In this document: positions 34,119-42,136 of the stretch, in pieces
Layout: each line of letters opens with the position of its first letter
Numbering within the stretch: the first letter of the stretch is position 1
NCBI GenBank assembly: GCA_032017425.1
Contig: DALZPW010000007.1
Source of the DNA: Faucicola tetraodonis
GTDB taxonomy: Bacteria; Pseudomonadota; Gammaproteobacteria; Pseudomonadales; Moraxellaceae
Direction: 5' to 3' (one strand)
DNA: 64,000 bases
Notes under the pieces: model-generated
Database searches by the model: none
Seen by the model: only the letters and a program-made list of their open reading frames with translations
Told to the model about the DNA's origin: nothing
Made by a program: the position numbers and the translations under genes

Positions 34119-35003
34119 TTAACCATTTGCCGCAATGCCGTTTGCCGCGATACCATTAGCCGCGATGCCATTAGACAAGGTCACAAAATCTTGTACTGAT
34201 AACGTTTCAGGACGCGCCAGTGGATTAAGCCCCCATGCCACAAGCTGGGGTTCTGTGACCGCAGGCAAAATCGGCGACTTTTTAAAAATCGCGCGCAGTG
34301 TTTTACGGCGATGATTAAATGCCTCACGCACCACAAGGGCAAACAGCTTTTCATCGTCAGCCACAATCGGTTTTTGTTGATAAGGTCTGAGTCGAAATAC
34401 CGCACTCGTCACTTTGGGTGGGGGGTTGAATGCCCCATTTGGCACCGTCAGTAAATAATCAGTTTCACAATAATACTGCATCATGATGGATAAACGACCA
34501 TATTCTCGGCTATCTACATCTGCGGTGATGCGATCCACCACTTCTTTTTGTAGCATAAAATGCATGTCTTCAATGACATCGGCAAAACTTAATAAATGAA
34601 ACAATAACGGCGTAGAAATATTGTATGGCAAGTTACCGACAATGCGCATTTTTTTTTCGGTGGTAGCATTAGGGTTATCGCCAATGATTTGCTGGAACAA
34701 CGCACGGTAATCCACTTCCATGGCATTGGCTTTGACAATGGTTAAGCCCTCATTGCTATTGGCGCCAATGCGAATGCGCAGGCTGTCTGCCAAATCGGTA
34801 TCAAGCTCGACAACGGTCAAGTGATTGACTTCCTTGAGTAGCGGCTCAGTAATCGCGCCCATGCCTGGACCAATTTCAACCATCAAATCATCGCGACCTG
34901 CATGAATACTGTCAATAATTCTCCCAATAATCACCTGATCATGTAAGAAATTTTGCCCAAAACGTTTTCTAGGCTGATGCGATAAAAAAGCAGAGACTGT
35001 CAC
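34119..35003 (-). CDS. rsmA: 16S rRNA dimethyladenosine transferase RsmA (KsgA)
   Basis: Dimethylates A1518 and A1519 of 16S rRNA. R-K-R-F-G-Q-N-F-L-H near residue 12, SAM-binding E-I-G-P-G-M-G near 43, and the catalytic N-L-P-Y-N-I-S near 123. The C-terminus ends in N-G-I-A-A repeated three times, an extension beyond the conserved domain. Start is GTG with AGGA 9 nt upstream. 294 aa. Confidence 0.95.
   Translation of the reverse strand: MTVSAFLSHQPRKRFGQNFLHDQVIIGRIIDSIHAGRDDLMVEIGPGMGAITEPLLKEVNHLTVVELDTDLADSLRIRIGANSNEGLTIVKANAMEVDYRALFQQIIGDNPNATTEKKMRIVGNLPYNISTPLLFHLLSFADVIEDMHFMLQKEVVDRITADVDSREYGRLSIMMQYYCETDYLLTVPNGAFNPPPKVTSAVFRLRPYQQKPIVADDEKLFALVVREAFNHRRKTLRAIFKKSPILPAVTEPQLVAWGLNPLARPETLSVQDFVTLSNGIAANGIAANGIAANG
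34122..34173 (-). repeat. 15-bp in-frame tandem repeats at the rsmA 3' end
   Basis: Three units plus a partial one encode N-G-I-A-A at the RsmA C-terminus. The unit (plus strand CCATTAGCCGCGATG and variants) varies at two or three positions. Confidence 0.85.
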
Positions 35004-35355
35004 TCAAAACATTCCTATAAAAATGAAATAATTATCAATGTTGCGCAGTACACGATAACTCTCACCGTAATCAGACACAAATCACTATCAAGCTGATAAT
35101 TATAGCATAGCTTGACGCGCCATTATGACAATTTCATGACAACTGGAGACTATCGCAATAGCATGGCAAGAGTATGACAGCAATTTGCGCCATCGCTCAA
35201 TTTAAATTTTTGTAGTTTATATCATGCTACAAATTTTTGATGGGTTAAATTTTTGATGGTTCAATTTTTTGATGCGTCAATCGCCTGTCGAATTCTGATG
35301 ACTAAGTTGTTATAATGCAACAAATTTAACTAACCCTTTATTTAGTGAGCATTGT
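35004..35355. other. Divergent intergenic region between rsmA and ychF
   Basis: 352 bp. It holds three imperfect copies of AAATTTTTGATGG (about 35231-35275) and a TATAAT at 35311-35316 that probably serves ychF; no clear -35 stands 17 bp before it. Nothing else was recognised. Confidence 0.5.
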
Positions 35356-36447
35356 ATGGGCTTTAATTGTGGTATCGTCGGACTGCCAAATGTTGGTAAA
35401 TCAACCCTGTTTAACGCATTGACCAAAGCTGGAATTGCGGCAGAAAACTTCCCGTTTTGTACCAAAGATCCCAATACTGGGATTGTACCTGTACCCGACC
35501 CACGTCTCAAACAACTTGCCGATATCGTCAAACCTGAGCGCGTTGTGCCCACCTCAATGGAATTTGTGGATATTGCCGGTCTAGTGGCAGGCGCATCCAA
35601 AGGCGAAGGCATGGGTAATCAGTTCTTAGCCAATATCCGTGAAACCGATGCGATTGCCCATGTGGTACGCTGCTTTGATGATGACAACGTGATTCACGTC
35701 GATGGACGCGTCAACCCATTATCCGATATCGAAACCATCAATACCGAACTTGCGCTAGCTGACCTTGAAGCAGTGAGCCGTGCGCTTATCAATGTCGGTA
35801 AAAAAGCCAAAGGCGGTGATAAAGACGCCAAAGCCATGCTGGATGTGTTTAACAAAATTGAGCCATTTTTAGCCGATGGTAAGCCTGCGCGCATGGCAAA
35901 TCTGGACGAGGATGAGAAAAAAATCATCCGCAGTTATGGTTTAATCACCCTAAAACCGACCATGTATATTGCCAACGTGAGCGAGGATGGCTTTGACAAC
36001 AATCCTTATCTTGACCAAGTACGGGAATTTGCGGCAAAAGATGATGCGTTGGTGGTCGCGCTATGCAACCAAATCGAATCTGAAATCGCCCAGCTGGATG
36101 ACGATGAAAAACAAGAGTTTTTAGAAAGTATGGGTATGACTGAGGCAGGGCTTGACCGTGTGATTCGCGCAGGTTATGAGCTGCTTAATATGCAAACGTA
36201 TTTTACCGCAGGGGTCAAAGAAGTGCGCGCTTGGACGGTCAAAGTCGGTGCCACGGCACCAGAAGCAGCAGGCGTGATTCATACCGACTTTGAGCGTGGC
36301 TTTATCCGCGCTGAAGTGATTGCGTTCGATGATTTTATTGAATACAACGGTGAAAAAGGCGCGGCAGCGGCCGGTAAATCTCGCCTCGAAGGTAAAACCT
36401 ACATCGTGCAAGATGGCGATGTCATGCACTTTAGATTTAATGTATAA
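35356..36447 (+). CDS. ychF: Redox-regulated ATPase YchF (OLA1 family)
   Basis: Obg-related P-loop protein that binds ATP rather than GTP and associates with ribosomes. G1 is G-L-P-N-V-G-K-S-T at residues 8-16, G3 V-D-I-A-G-L-V near 70, and the altered G4 region is N-V-S-E-D near 205. A C-terminal TGS domain (about 280-360) ends in V-M-H-F-R-F-N-V. 363 aa, normal. A perfect terminator follows. Confidence 0.96.
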   Translation: MGFNCGIVGLPNVGKSTLFNALTKAGIAAENFPFCTKDPNTGIVPVPDPRLKQLADIVKPERVVPTSMEFVDIAGLVAGASKGEGMGNQFLANIRETDAIAHVVRCFDDDNVIHVDGRVNPLSDIETINTELALADLEAVSRALINVGKKAKGGDKDAKAMLDVFNKIEPFLADGKPARMANLDEDEKKIIRSYGLITLKPTMYIANVSEDGFDNNPYLDQVREFAAKDDALVVALCNQIESEIAQLDDDEKQEFLESMGMTEAGLDRVIRAGYELLNMQTYFTAGVKEVRAWTVKVGATAPEAAGVIHTDFERGFIRAEVIAFDDFIEYNGEKGAAAAGKSRLEGKTYIVQDGDVMHFRFNV

Positions 36448-36488
36448 ATCATGCACTCATAGCCTTATTGACATAATATGATTGATAC

Positions 36489-36516
36489 AAATAGGCAATT
36501 TTAGTTGCCTATTTTT
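36489..36516 (+). terminator. Intrinsic terminator of ychF
   Basis: A perfect 10-bp stem (36489-36498 and 36505-36514, loop TTTTAG) with a T run. Confidence 0.85.
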
Positions 36517-36539
36517 GCAAGTTTATTTTTTAAAAACGC

Positions 36540-36578
36540 TTGACTTGTATTGCAAGTCACTATCTTAATCCTTATAAT
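36540..36578 (+). promoter_or_regulatory. Promoter of rplM-rpsI with an overlapping inverted repeat
   Basis: TTGCAA (36550-36555) and TATAAT (36573-36578) are 17 bp apart, a good sigma-70 promoter. The inverted repeat GACTTG (36542-36547) and CAAGTC (36553-36558) overlaps the -35 box and could be an operator. The transcript would have a leader of about 70 nt before rplM. Confidence 0.6.
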
Positions 36579-36653
36579 ATGCGTTCGTAATTTTGAGAGC
36601 CCTCGTTTCCCAGACACTCACTCTCAACTATTAACTCAAAAAGGTTTTTAAAC

Positions 36654-37082
36654 ATGAAAACTATCAGTGCTAAACCACATGAAGTGACACACGATTGGTA
36701 CATCGTCGACGCTGAAGGTAAAACATTAGGTCGCTTGGCGAGCGAAATCGCATCACGCTTACGTGGCAAGCATAAGCCTTCTTACACCCCTCACGTTGAC
36801 ACAGGTGATTATATCGTTGTAATTAATGCTGAGAAAGTTGCCGTGACTGGTAAAAAAGCGCAAGACAAAAAATATTACCGTCACACCGGTTACCCAGGTG
36901 GTATCAGAGAGACTAACTTTACTAAACTTATCGCACACAAACCCGCTGACGTACTTAACAAAGCGGTTAAAGGTATGTTGCCAAAAGGTCCATTGGGCTA
37001 TGCGATGATTAAAAAGTTAAAAGTTTACTCAGGTACTGAGCATCCTCATACTGCTCAACAACCTCAAGTATTAGATATCTAA
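36654..37082 (+). CDS. rplM: 50S ribosomal protein L13
   Basis: Early-assembly protein of the large subunit. W-Y-I-V-D-A-E-G-K-T-L-G-R-L-A near residue 15, R-G-K-H-K-P near 38, Y-R-H-T-G-Y-P-G-G near 76, and V-K-G-M-L-P near 102 are all present. 142 aa as in E. coli. Followed 10 bp later by rpsI. Confidence 0.98.
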   Translation: MKTISAKPHEVTHDWYIVDAEGKTLGRLASEIASRLRGKHKPSYTPHVDTGDYIVVINAEKVAVTGKKAQDKKYYRHTGYPGGIRETNFTKLIAHKPADVLNKAVKGMLPKGPLGYAMIKKLKVYSGTEHPHTAQQPQVLDI

Positions 37083-37092
37083 GGAGTAACAC

Positions 37093-37479
37093 ATGGAACG
37101 CAATTACGGTACAGGTCGTCGTAAAACTTCAACAGCTCGTGTGTTCTTATCTGCGGGTACAGGTAACATCGTCGTTAACGGTAAACCACTTGATCAATAC
37201 TTTGGTCGTGAAACATCAGTAATGGTTGTACGTCAACCTTTAGAATTACTGGATGCTGCTAGCAAATATGATATCTATGTGACTGTAAAAGGTGGCGGTA
37301 TCAATGGTCAAGCAGGCGCGATTCGCCACGGTATTACCCGTGCATTGATCGAGTCAGACGAAACTTTAAAACCAGCGCTTAAAGAAGCGGGCTTTGTGAC
37401 TCGTGACGCGCGTGAAGTTGAACGTAAAAAATTGGGCTTACGTAAAGCACGTAAACGTCCCCAATTCTCAAAACGTTAA
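37093..37479 (+). CDS. rpsI: 30S ribosomal protein S9
   Basis: Small-subunit protein whose C-terminal tail reaches the P site. Begins Y-G-T-G-R-R-K-T-S-T-A-R, contains G-G-G-I-N-G-Q-A-G-A-I-R-H-G-I, and ends in the basic R-K-R-P-Q-F-S-K-R tail. 128 aa; AAGGAG precedes the ATG. Ends at a terminator. Confidence 0.98.
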   Translation: MERNYGTGRRKTSTARVFLSAGTGNIVVNGKPLDQYFGRETSVMVVRQPLELLDAASKYDIYVTVKGGGINGQAGAIRHGITRALIESDETLKPALKEAGFVTRDAREVERKKLGLRKARKRPQFSKR

Positions 37480-37529
37480 TATTTTTCGTGGTCGAAATTC
37501 TCGTATCGACCGCGTTTTTTGGCGTTTAC

Positions 37530-37564
37530 AAAAAAGACTCTTGTTTACCGCAAGGGTCTTTTTT
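37530..37564 (+). terminator. Intrinsic terminator of rplM-rpsI
   Basis: A 14-bp stem with one G-T pair (37530-37543 and 37551-37564) around the loop TTTACCG, ending in T. Confidence 0.85.
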
Positions 37565-37729
37565 ATTTACCTTAGGTAATTTATTTTATTGCAAAAATAG
37601 CATAAAATAGCAAAATTAGCGTAATTTAGGCACAGCTAAGGTGGCAATTCTGTAACAACTGATTTACAATAGCCACAAACCCAGTGTGGGAATATGGTTA
37701 CCCACTTCATTAATCTGGAGGAGTTCTTA

Positions 37730-38314
37730 ATGAGCCATGCCGAAGGCGTCGACGTTAAGCGTCGAAGAGTTTTAATCGCATCCACTGCCGCTATGGGCGC
37801 AGTCGGTGTCGCTGCTATTGCTACGCCGTTTGTGCGTTCATGGTATCCAAGTGCAAAAGCAGAAGCTGCGGGCGCACCTGTTAGCCAAGACCTAAGCAAA
37901 CTCGAAGCAGGACAAATGATTGTTATCAAATATCGTGGTAAACCGATTTATCTTGTCAAACGTACCAAAGAGATGATGGATAATTTATCAAAAGTAGAAT
38001 CATCACTTGCCGATCCAAAATCAGAAGGTTCATTACAACCTGACTACTGCAAAAATAATAGCCGCTCAAAAGACAATAGTGAAGTTCTAGTGTGTGAAGG
38101 GGTTTGTACTCACTTAGGTTGTGCACCAGGTTATCGTCCTGATGTCGGCGCAGCAGATTTGGGTGGCAGCAGCTGGGTTGGCGGATTTTTATGCCCCTGT
38201 CACGGTTCAAAGTATGACTTAGCTGGACGTGTTTTTAAGGGTCAACCTGCGCCTCGTAATTTGCCAGTTCCTGAGTATAGCATCAGCGGTACTATCTTAA
38301 CGGTGGGGGCATAA
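37730..38314 (+). CDS. petA: Ubiquinol-cytochrome c reductase iron-sulfur subunit (Rieske)
   Basis: Rieske subunit of the bc1 complex. The N-terminus has a Tat-type signal anchor (K-R-R-R-V-L-I-A-S-T followed by a hydrophobic stretch), and the 2Fe-2S ligands are in C-T-H-L-G-C and C-P-C-H-G-S. I chose the ATG at 37730 (194 aa) because GGAGGAG is 7 nt upstream; the frame is open from 37694. petB follows after 1 bp. Confidence 0.95.
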   Translation: MSHAEGVDVKRRRVLIASTAAMGAVGVAAIATPFVRSWYPSAKAEAAGAPVSQDLSKLEAGQMIVIKYRGKPIYLVKRTKEMMDNLSKVESSLADPKSEGSLQPDYCKNNSRSKDNSEVLVCEGVCTHLGCAPGYRPDVGAADLGGSSWVGGFLCPCHGSKYDLAGRVFKGQPAPRNLPVPEYSISGTILTVGA

Positions 38315-38315
38315 T

Positions 38316-39551
38316 ATGAGTGCAAAGAAATTTATGCATTGGGTGGATGCGCGCTTTCCAGCGACAGAAACTTATGAATACCATATGTCAAAGTATTACG
38401 CACCAAAGAATTTCAACTTTTGGTACTTCTTTGGCGTATTATCAATGGTGGTATTGGTCAATCAGTTAGTGACGGGTATTTGGCTAACCATGATGTTCAA
38501 CCCAAGTGCAGAAGGCGCATTTGCTTCTGTAGAATACATTATGCGTGATGTACAAGGTGGTTGGTTAATCCGTTATATGCACTCAACCGGTGCTTCGGCA
38601 TTCTTCGTGGTCGTGTATCTGCATATGTTCCGTGGCTTGTTGTATGGTTCATACCAAAAACCTCGTGAACTGGTTTGGCTCATCGGTATGGGTATCTATC
38701 TGTGCTTAATGGCAGAAGGTTTCTTCGGTTACTTATTACCTTGGGGTAATATGTCTTTCTGGGGTGCCCAGGTTATTTTAAACCTACCAGCAGCGATTCC
38801 ATTTATTGGTGATGCATTGGGAGAATGGGTAAAAGGTGACTATATCATCTCGGGTATTACCTTAAACCGTTTCTTCGCGTTGCACGTCGTTGCGATTCCT
38901 TTGATTTTAGTGGGTCTGGTATTTGTTCACTTGGTAGCATTGCACCATGTTGGTTCTAATAACCCAGATGGTATCGATATCAAAAAACTTAAAGATAAAA
39001 ATGGTGTACCCCTTGATGGTGTGGCTTTCCACCCGTACTACACTGTGCATGATATGATTGGTATCGTGGTATTCTTTATCATTTTCTTTACCGTGGTATT
39101 CTTCTTCCCAGAAGGCGGCGGTTTCTTCCTTGAGCCACCAAACTTTGAAGCAGCAAACCCACTTAAGACACCTGCTCACATTGCCCCTGTTTGGTACTAT
39201 ACGCCTTTTTATGCGATGTTACGTGCAACTCCGTCTATGTTTGGTTCAGCCCTGCCGGGTGTTATTGTGATGGCAGCATCAATTGCTATTTTATTTGTAT
39301 TGCCTTGGTTAGACAAATCGCCCGTGCGTTCAATGCGTTATAAGGGTATTTTGTCAAAAATTGCGCTTGCTATCTTTGTTGTTAGTTTCTTGATTTTAGG
39401 TTACTTAGGGGTAATTCCATCAAGTGATACCGCAACGCTTGTGGCACGTATTTGTACTATTTTGTATTTCTTGTTTTTCTTGCTAATGCCAATCTATACA
39501 TCGATTGAAACTTGCAAACAGCCACCTGAACGTGTAACTGGAGGTCACTAA
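38316..39551 (+). CDS. petB: Ubiquinol-cytochrome c reductase cytochrome b subunit
   Basis: Membrane core of the bc1 complex, with two b haems. About nine membrane segments; haem-ligand histidines lie in R-Y-M-H-S-T-G-A (near 88) and H-M-F-R-G-L (near 103), and in the fourth helix (F-A-L-H-V-V near 190 and F-V-H-L-V-A-L-H-H near 205). The P-E-W-like Qo motif appears as a P-V-W-Y-Y-T-P-F-Y-A segment near 290. 411 aa. Its stop overlaps the petC start (TAATG). Confidence 0.96.
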   Translation: MSAKKFMHWVDARFPATETYEYHMSKYYAPKNFNFWYFFGVLSMVVLVNQLVTGIWLTMMFNPSAEGAFASVEYIMRDVQGGWLIRYMHSTGASAFFVVVYLHMFRGLLYGSYQKPRELVWLIGMGIYLCLMAEGFFGYLLPWGNMSFWGAQVILNLPAAIPFIGDALGEWVKGDYIISGITLNRFFALHVVAIPLILVGLVFVHLVALHHVGSNNPDGIDIKKLKDKNGVPLDGVAFHPYYTVHDMIGIVVFFIIFFTVVFFFPEGGGFFLEPPNFEAANPLKTPAHIAPVWYYTPFYAMLRATPSMFGSALPGVIVMAASIAILFVLPWLDKSPVRSMRYKGILSKIALAIFVVSFLILGYLGVIPSSDTATLVARICTILYFLFFLLMPIYTSIETCKQPPERVTGGH

Positions 39552-40264
39552 TGAAAGCGGTTAAAAAATTAGTTGCTGGATTGGGTTTGACAGTTGCACT
39601 AGGTTTGGGCGCGACAGCCGCACAAGCTAGCGAAGGCGGCTGTGGCACCTATAAAACAGTTGATGGTAAAGAAGCACATTTGGCTTGTGAAACCGCTCCT
39701 GTGGATTTGACCAATAAAGCGTCCATTCAACGTGGTGCCTCATTATTTATGAGTTACTGTGCAGGCTGTCACTCAGCGCAATATGTTCGCTACTCAAAAA
39801 TGTACAAAGACTTGGACATTCCAAAAGAGTTGGTGGAAAAATACTTGATGCTGACCACTGACCAAGTCGGTGACCATATCAATGCAGGTGTGGACCCAGA
39901 GCTTCAAAAAGCTTGGTTTGGTGCCCAGCCACCTGATTTGTCACTTGAAACCCGTCTACGTGGTAATGATTGGGTTTATACGTACTTGTTAGCCTTCTAT
40001 GAAGATCCAAGTCGTCCTTGGGGTGCCAACAATATCGTACTGCCGAATGTTGCTATGCCGTTCGTCCTTCATGATATGCAAATGAACACCTCAAAAGAAG
40101 AATATCGTCGTAATATTGGTGATATCGTCAACTTTATGGCGTGGATGGCAGAGCCGCAAGCGCACCAACGTAAAGTATATGGTTTTTGGGTCATCTTATT
40201 CTTACTTGCGTTATTAATTCCAGTGTACTTACTCAATAAAGAATTTTGGAAAGACGTTAAATAA
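39551..40264 (+). CDS. petC: Ubiquinol-cytochrome c reductase cytochrome c1 subunit
   Basis: Carries electrons from the Rieske centre to soluble cytochrome c. A Sec signal peptide (cleavage near A-Q-A-S) precedes the c-type haem site C-A-G-C-H near residue 72; the axial methionine is in V-A-M-P near 175. One C-terminal membrane anchor (V-I-L-F-L-L-A-L-L-I-P-V-Y-L-L). 237 aa. A strong terminator ends the petABC operon. Confidence 0.95.
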   Translation: MKAVKKLVAGLGLTVALGLGATAAQASEGGCGTYKTVDGKEAHLACETAPVDLTNKASIQRGASLFMSYCAGCHSAQYVRYSKMYKDLDIPKELVEKYLMLTTDQVGDHINAGVDPELQKAWFGAQPPDLSLETRLRGNDWVYTYLLAFYEDPSRPWGANNIVLPNVAMPFVLHDMQMNTSKEEYRRNIGDIVNFMAWMAEPQAHQRKVYGFWVILFLLALLIPVYLLNKEFWKDVK

Positions 40265-40274
40265 GGATTGATAT

Positions 40275-40304
40275 AAAAAAAGGTAGCTTAGGCTACCTTT
40301 TTTT
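40275..40304 (+). terminator. Intrinsic terminator of petABC
   Basis: Core GGTAGC (40282-40287) and GCTACC (40292-40297), loop TTAG, extended by A and T runs on both sides. Confidence 0.87.
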
Positions 40305-40412
40305 ATGCGCATTTATTGCTTGATTGGTATGATAACTTTCACAGTTATTGCTAATTCAGTCATTTTAAGCTAGGCTTATCCTTTACGCTGATACAGCTTA
40401 TTATTTTTAACT

Positions 40413-41024
40413 ATGTTGACCCCTACTTCGAACACCCCGTTGATTTATGCCGATGATGGCTACCTAAGTCACCAATTAAGACTGGTTTTACTTGAGAAAA
40501 AAATAGAATTTAGCGAGACGAACATTCGTGATGATGAGGATTTTGCCGAAGATTTACCTGATATCAACCCTTACAACACGCTGCCGGTATTTATTCATCG
40601 TGAATTGATTTTATATAACAATCGTATTATTTTTGAATACCTTGAAGAGCGCTATCATCAGAACAAACTGCTACCTGAAAATCCGATTGAAAAGGCACAA
40701 TACCGTCAATTATGGTGGCGCATTGAGAAAGACTGGATTAAACTGGCAGATACGCTATTGACCCATAAGGATACCTTAGATGTCAACCAAGCAAAGGTTG
40801 CCAGAAAGCAACTGACTGAATCTCTGGTTACCATAGCGCCGCTGTTTGCCCATAAGGCCTTTTTTCTTTCAGATACCATGGGTATATGTGATTGCATTTT
40901 GTCATCGATTTTATATCGCTTAAAACCCATGGGTATTGAATTGCCGCTGCACCTGTGCCGTCCGTTGTATCAATATATGGAGCGGATGTTTAATCGCCCA
41001 ACCTTTAAAACCAGTTTAAAATAG
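40413..41024 (+). CDS. sspA: Stringent starvation protein A (GST-fold)
   Basis: RNA-polymerase-associated protein of glutathione-transferase fold. N-terminal thioredoxin-like part with L-P-V-F-I-H-R near residue 55 and a C-terminal helical part. The SspA assignment rests on position between petABC and sspB, as in other gammaproteobacteria, and on the family look; 203 aa. No glutathione-binding cysteine or serine motif is evident. sspB follows after 25 bp. Confidence 0.9.
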   Translation: MLTPTSNTPLIYADDGYLSHQLRLVLLEKKIEFSETNIRDDEDFAEDLPDINPYNTLPVFIHRELILYNNRIIFEYLEERYHQNKLLPENPIEKAQYRQLWWRIEKDWIKLADTLLTHKDTLDVNQAKVARKQLTESLVTIAPLFAHKAFFLSDTMGICDCILSSILYRLKPMGIELPLHLCRPLYQYMERMFNRPTFKTSLK

Positions 41025-41049
41025 TAATCATTAAAATAAGAGAATCACC

Positions 41050-41484
41050 ATGGAAAACGACTTTCAACTCACCCCGACTCGCCCTTATATGGTACGCGCT
41101 ATTTTTGAATGGCTTGAAGACAATAACCTAACCCCACATATCATGGTCGATACGACACAGCCCAATGTCACCGTGCCTGTCGAATATGTGCAAGATGGTC
41201 GTATCGTACTTAATATCGCCAGCCGTGCTACAGGTAATTTGGTCATTAATAATGATTTTATTCATTTTCATGCGCGATTTGGCGGTGTTTCGCAAGAATT
41301 ATGGGTACCGATGCAAGCGGTGATGGGGATTTATGCCAGAGAAAATTCACAAGGCATGTTCTTTGACCCAACGGAATACGATAATGCGCCGCAATCTGAA
41401 ATCAACGCCAGTCAACCAGCCGATTCCACCGATGCACAACGTCCAAAACGTGAAAACAAAGCAGGGTTAAAAATCTTGGATTAG
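41050..41484 (+). CDS. sspB: ClpXP protease specificity-enhancing factor SspB
   Basis: Adaptor that brings ssrA-tagged proteins to ClpXP. The conserved substrate-binding domain spans about 8-108 (R-P-Y-M-V-R-A-I-F-E-W, N-I-A-S-R-A-T, F-G-G-V-S-Q-E-L-W-V-P); a flexible linker leads to the C-terminal ClpX-binding tag K-A-G-L-K-I-L-D. 144 aa. Confidence 0.95.
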   Translation: MENDFQLTPTRPYMVRAIFEWLEDNNLTPHIMVDTTQPNVTVPVEYVQDGRIVLNIASRATGNLVINNDFIHFHARFGGVSQELWVPMQAVMGIYARENSQGMFFDPTEYDNAPQSEINASQPADSTDAQRPKRENKAGLKILD

Positions 41485-41565
41485 TGCATTGTCACTGGCA
41501 ATATGGGTTTAATTTTGTTAAAATAATCAATTACTTTTTTAGTTTTGAATAGGATAACCATAGTC

Positions 41566-41832
41566 ATGGCACGTGTCACTGTAGAAGATTGTCTAGAAAA
41601 TATCCACAACCGTTTTGATTTGATTCTTGTTGCCAGTAAACGTGCGCGCCAAATCGCACGCGGTGTATCGGAACCTATGGTTGAGCGTGAAAATGATAAA
41701 CCAACCGTACTTGCCCTTCGTGAAATCGCTGAGGGCCTTGTGACTAAAGAGATTTTAAATCAACCTGAGCGCGAATTGCCTAACAAATTTCACCATGTCG
41801 ATTTGAGCATTTCAAGTGGTCATGGATTCTAA
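41566..41832 (+). CDS. rpoZ: DNA-directed RNA polymerase subunit omega
   Basis: Smallest RNA polymerase subunit, also part of a ppGpp site. M-A-R-V-T-V-E-D-C-L-E, R-F-D-L-I-L-V-A-S-K-R-A-R-Q and K-P-T-V-L-A-L-R-E-I-A are the family motifs. I chose the ATG at 41566 (88 aa), which matches RpoZ starts; a TTG at 41545 is in frame. gmk, the usual neighbour, is absent. Followed by a terminator and then spoT. Confidence 0.94.
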   Translation: MARVTVEDCLENIHNRFDLILVASKRARQIARGVSEPMVERENDKPTVLALREIAEGLVTKEILNQPERELPNKFHHVDLSISSGHGF

Positions 41833-41877
41833 CGGTAGCTTAAGCCACTGTTAATAGTTAGCGACTATTATTTTATA

Positions 41878-41905
41878 AAGAGTCACCTTTTTTAGGTGAC
41901 TTTTT
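41878..41905 (+). terminator. Intrinsic terminator between rpoZ and spoT
   Basis: Perfect stem AGTCACCT (41881-41888) and AGGTGACT (41894-41901), loop TTTTT, then T. Confidence 0.8.
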
Positions 41906-41952
41906 AGTTGAATTAAACGTGGAATGAAACGTGGAATTATATGTAACTTAGC

Positions 41953-41999
41953 TTGACAATTCACGGTAATTTTGCGAATAATTAAGATATCTTTATAAT
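41953..41999 (+). promoter_or_regulatory. Candidate promoters of spoT
   Basis: TTGACA (41953-41958) with AATAAT (41977-41982) 18 bp later, and TTTGCG (41971-41976) with TATAAT (41994-41999) 17 bp later, offer two overlapping promoters. They fall in the 304-bp gap 41833-42136, which also holds the rpoZ terminator; the rest shows no gene. Confidence 0.45.
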
Positions 42000-42136
42000 A
42001 CGTTTTTACTAAGTTTAGCTGGTTTGATGCCAGCTATTTTTATCCAGCCGTTTTTTATGATAGAGTTAACTGCTGACCAGAACACTATGACTTTTTAGCA
42101 GGTTAAACCTATCGATCGTACGTTGAGGGCACATTT

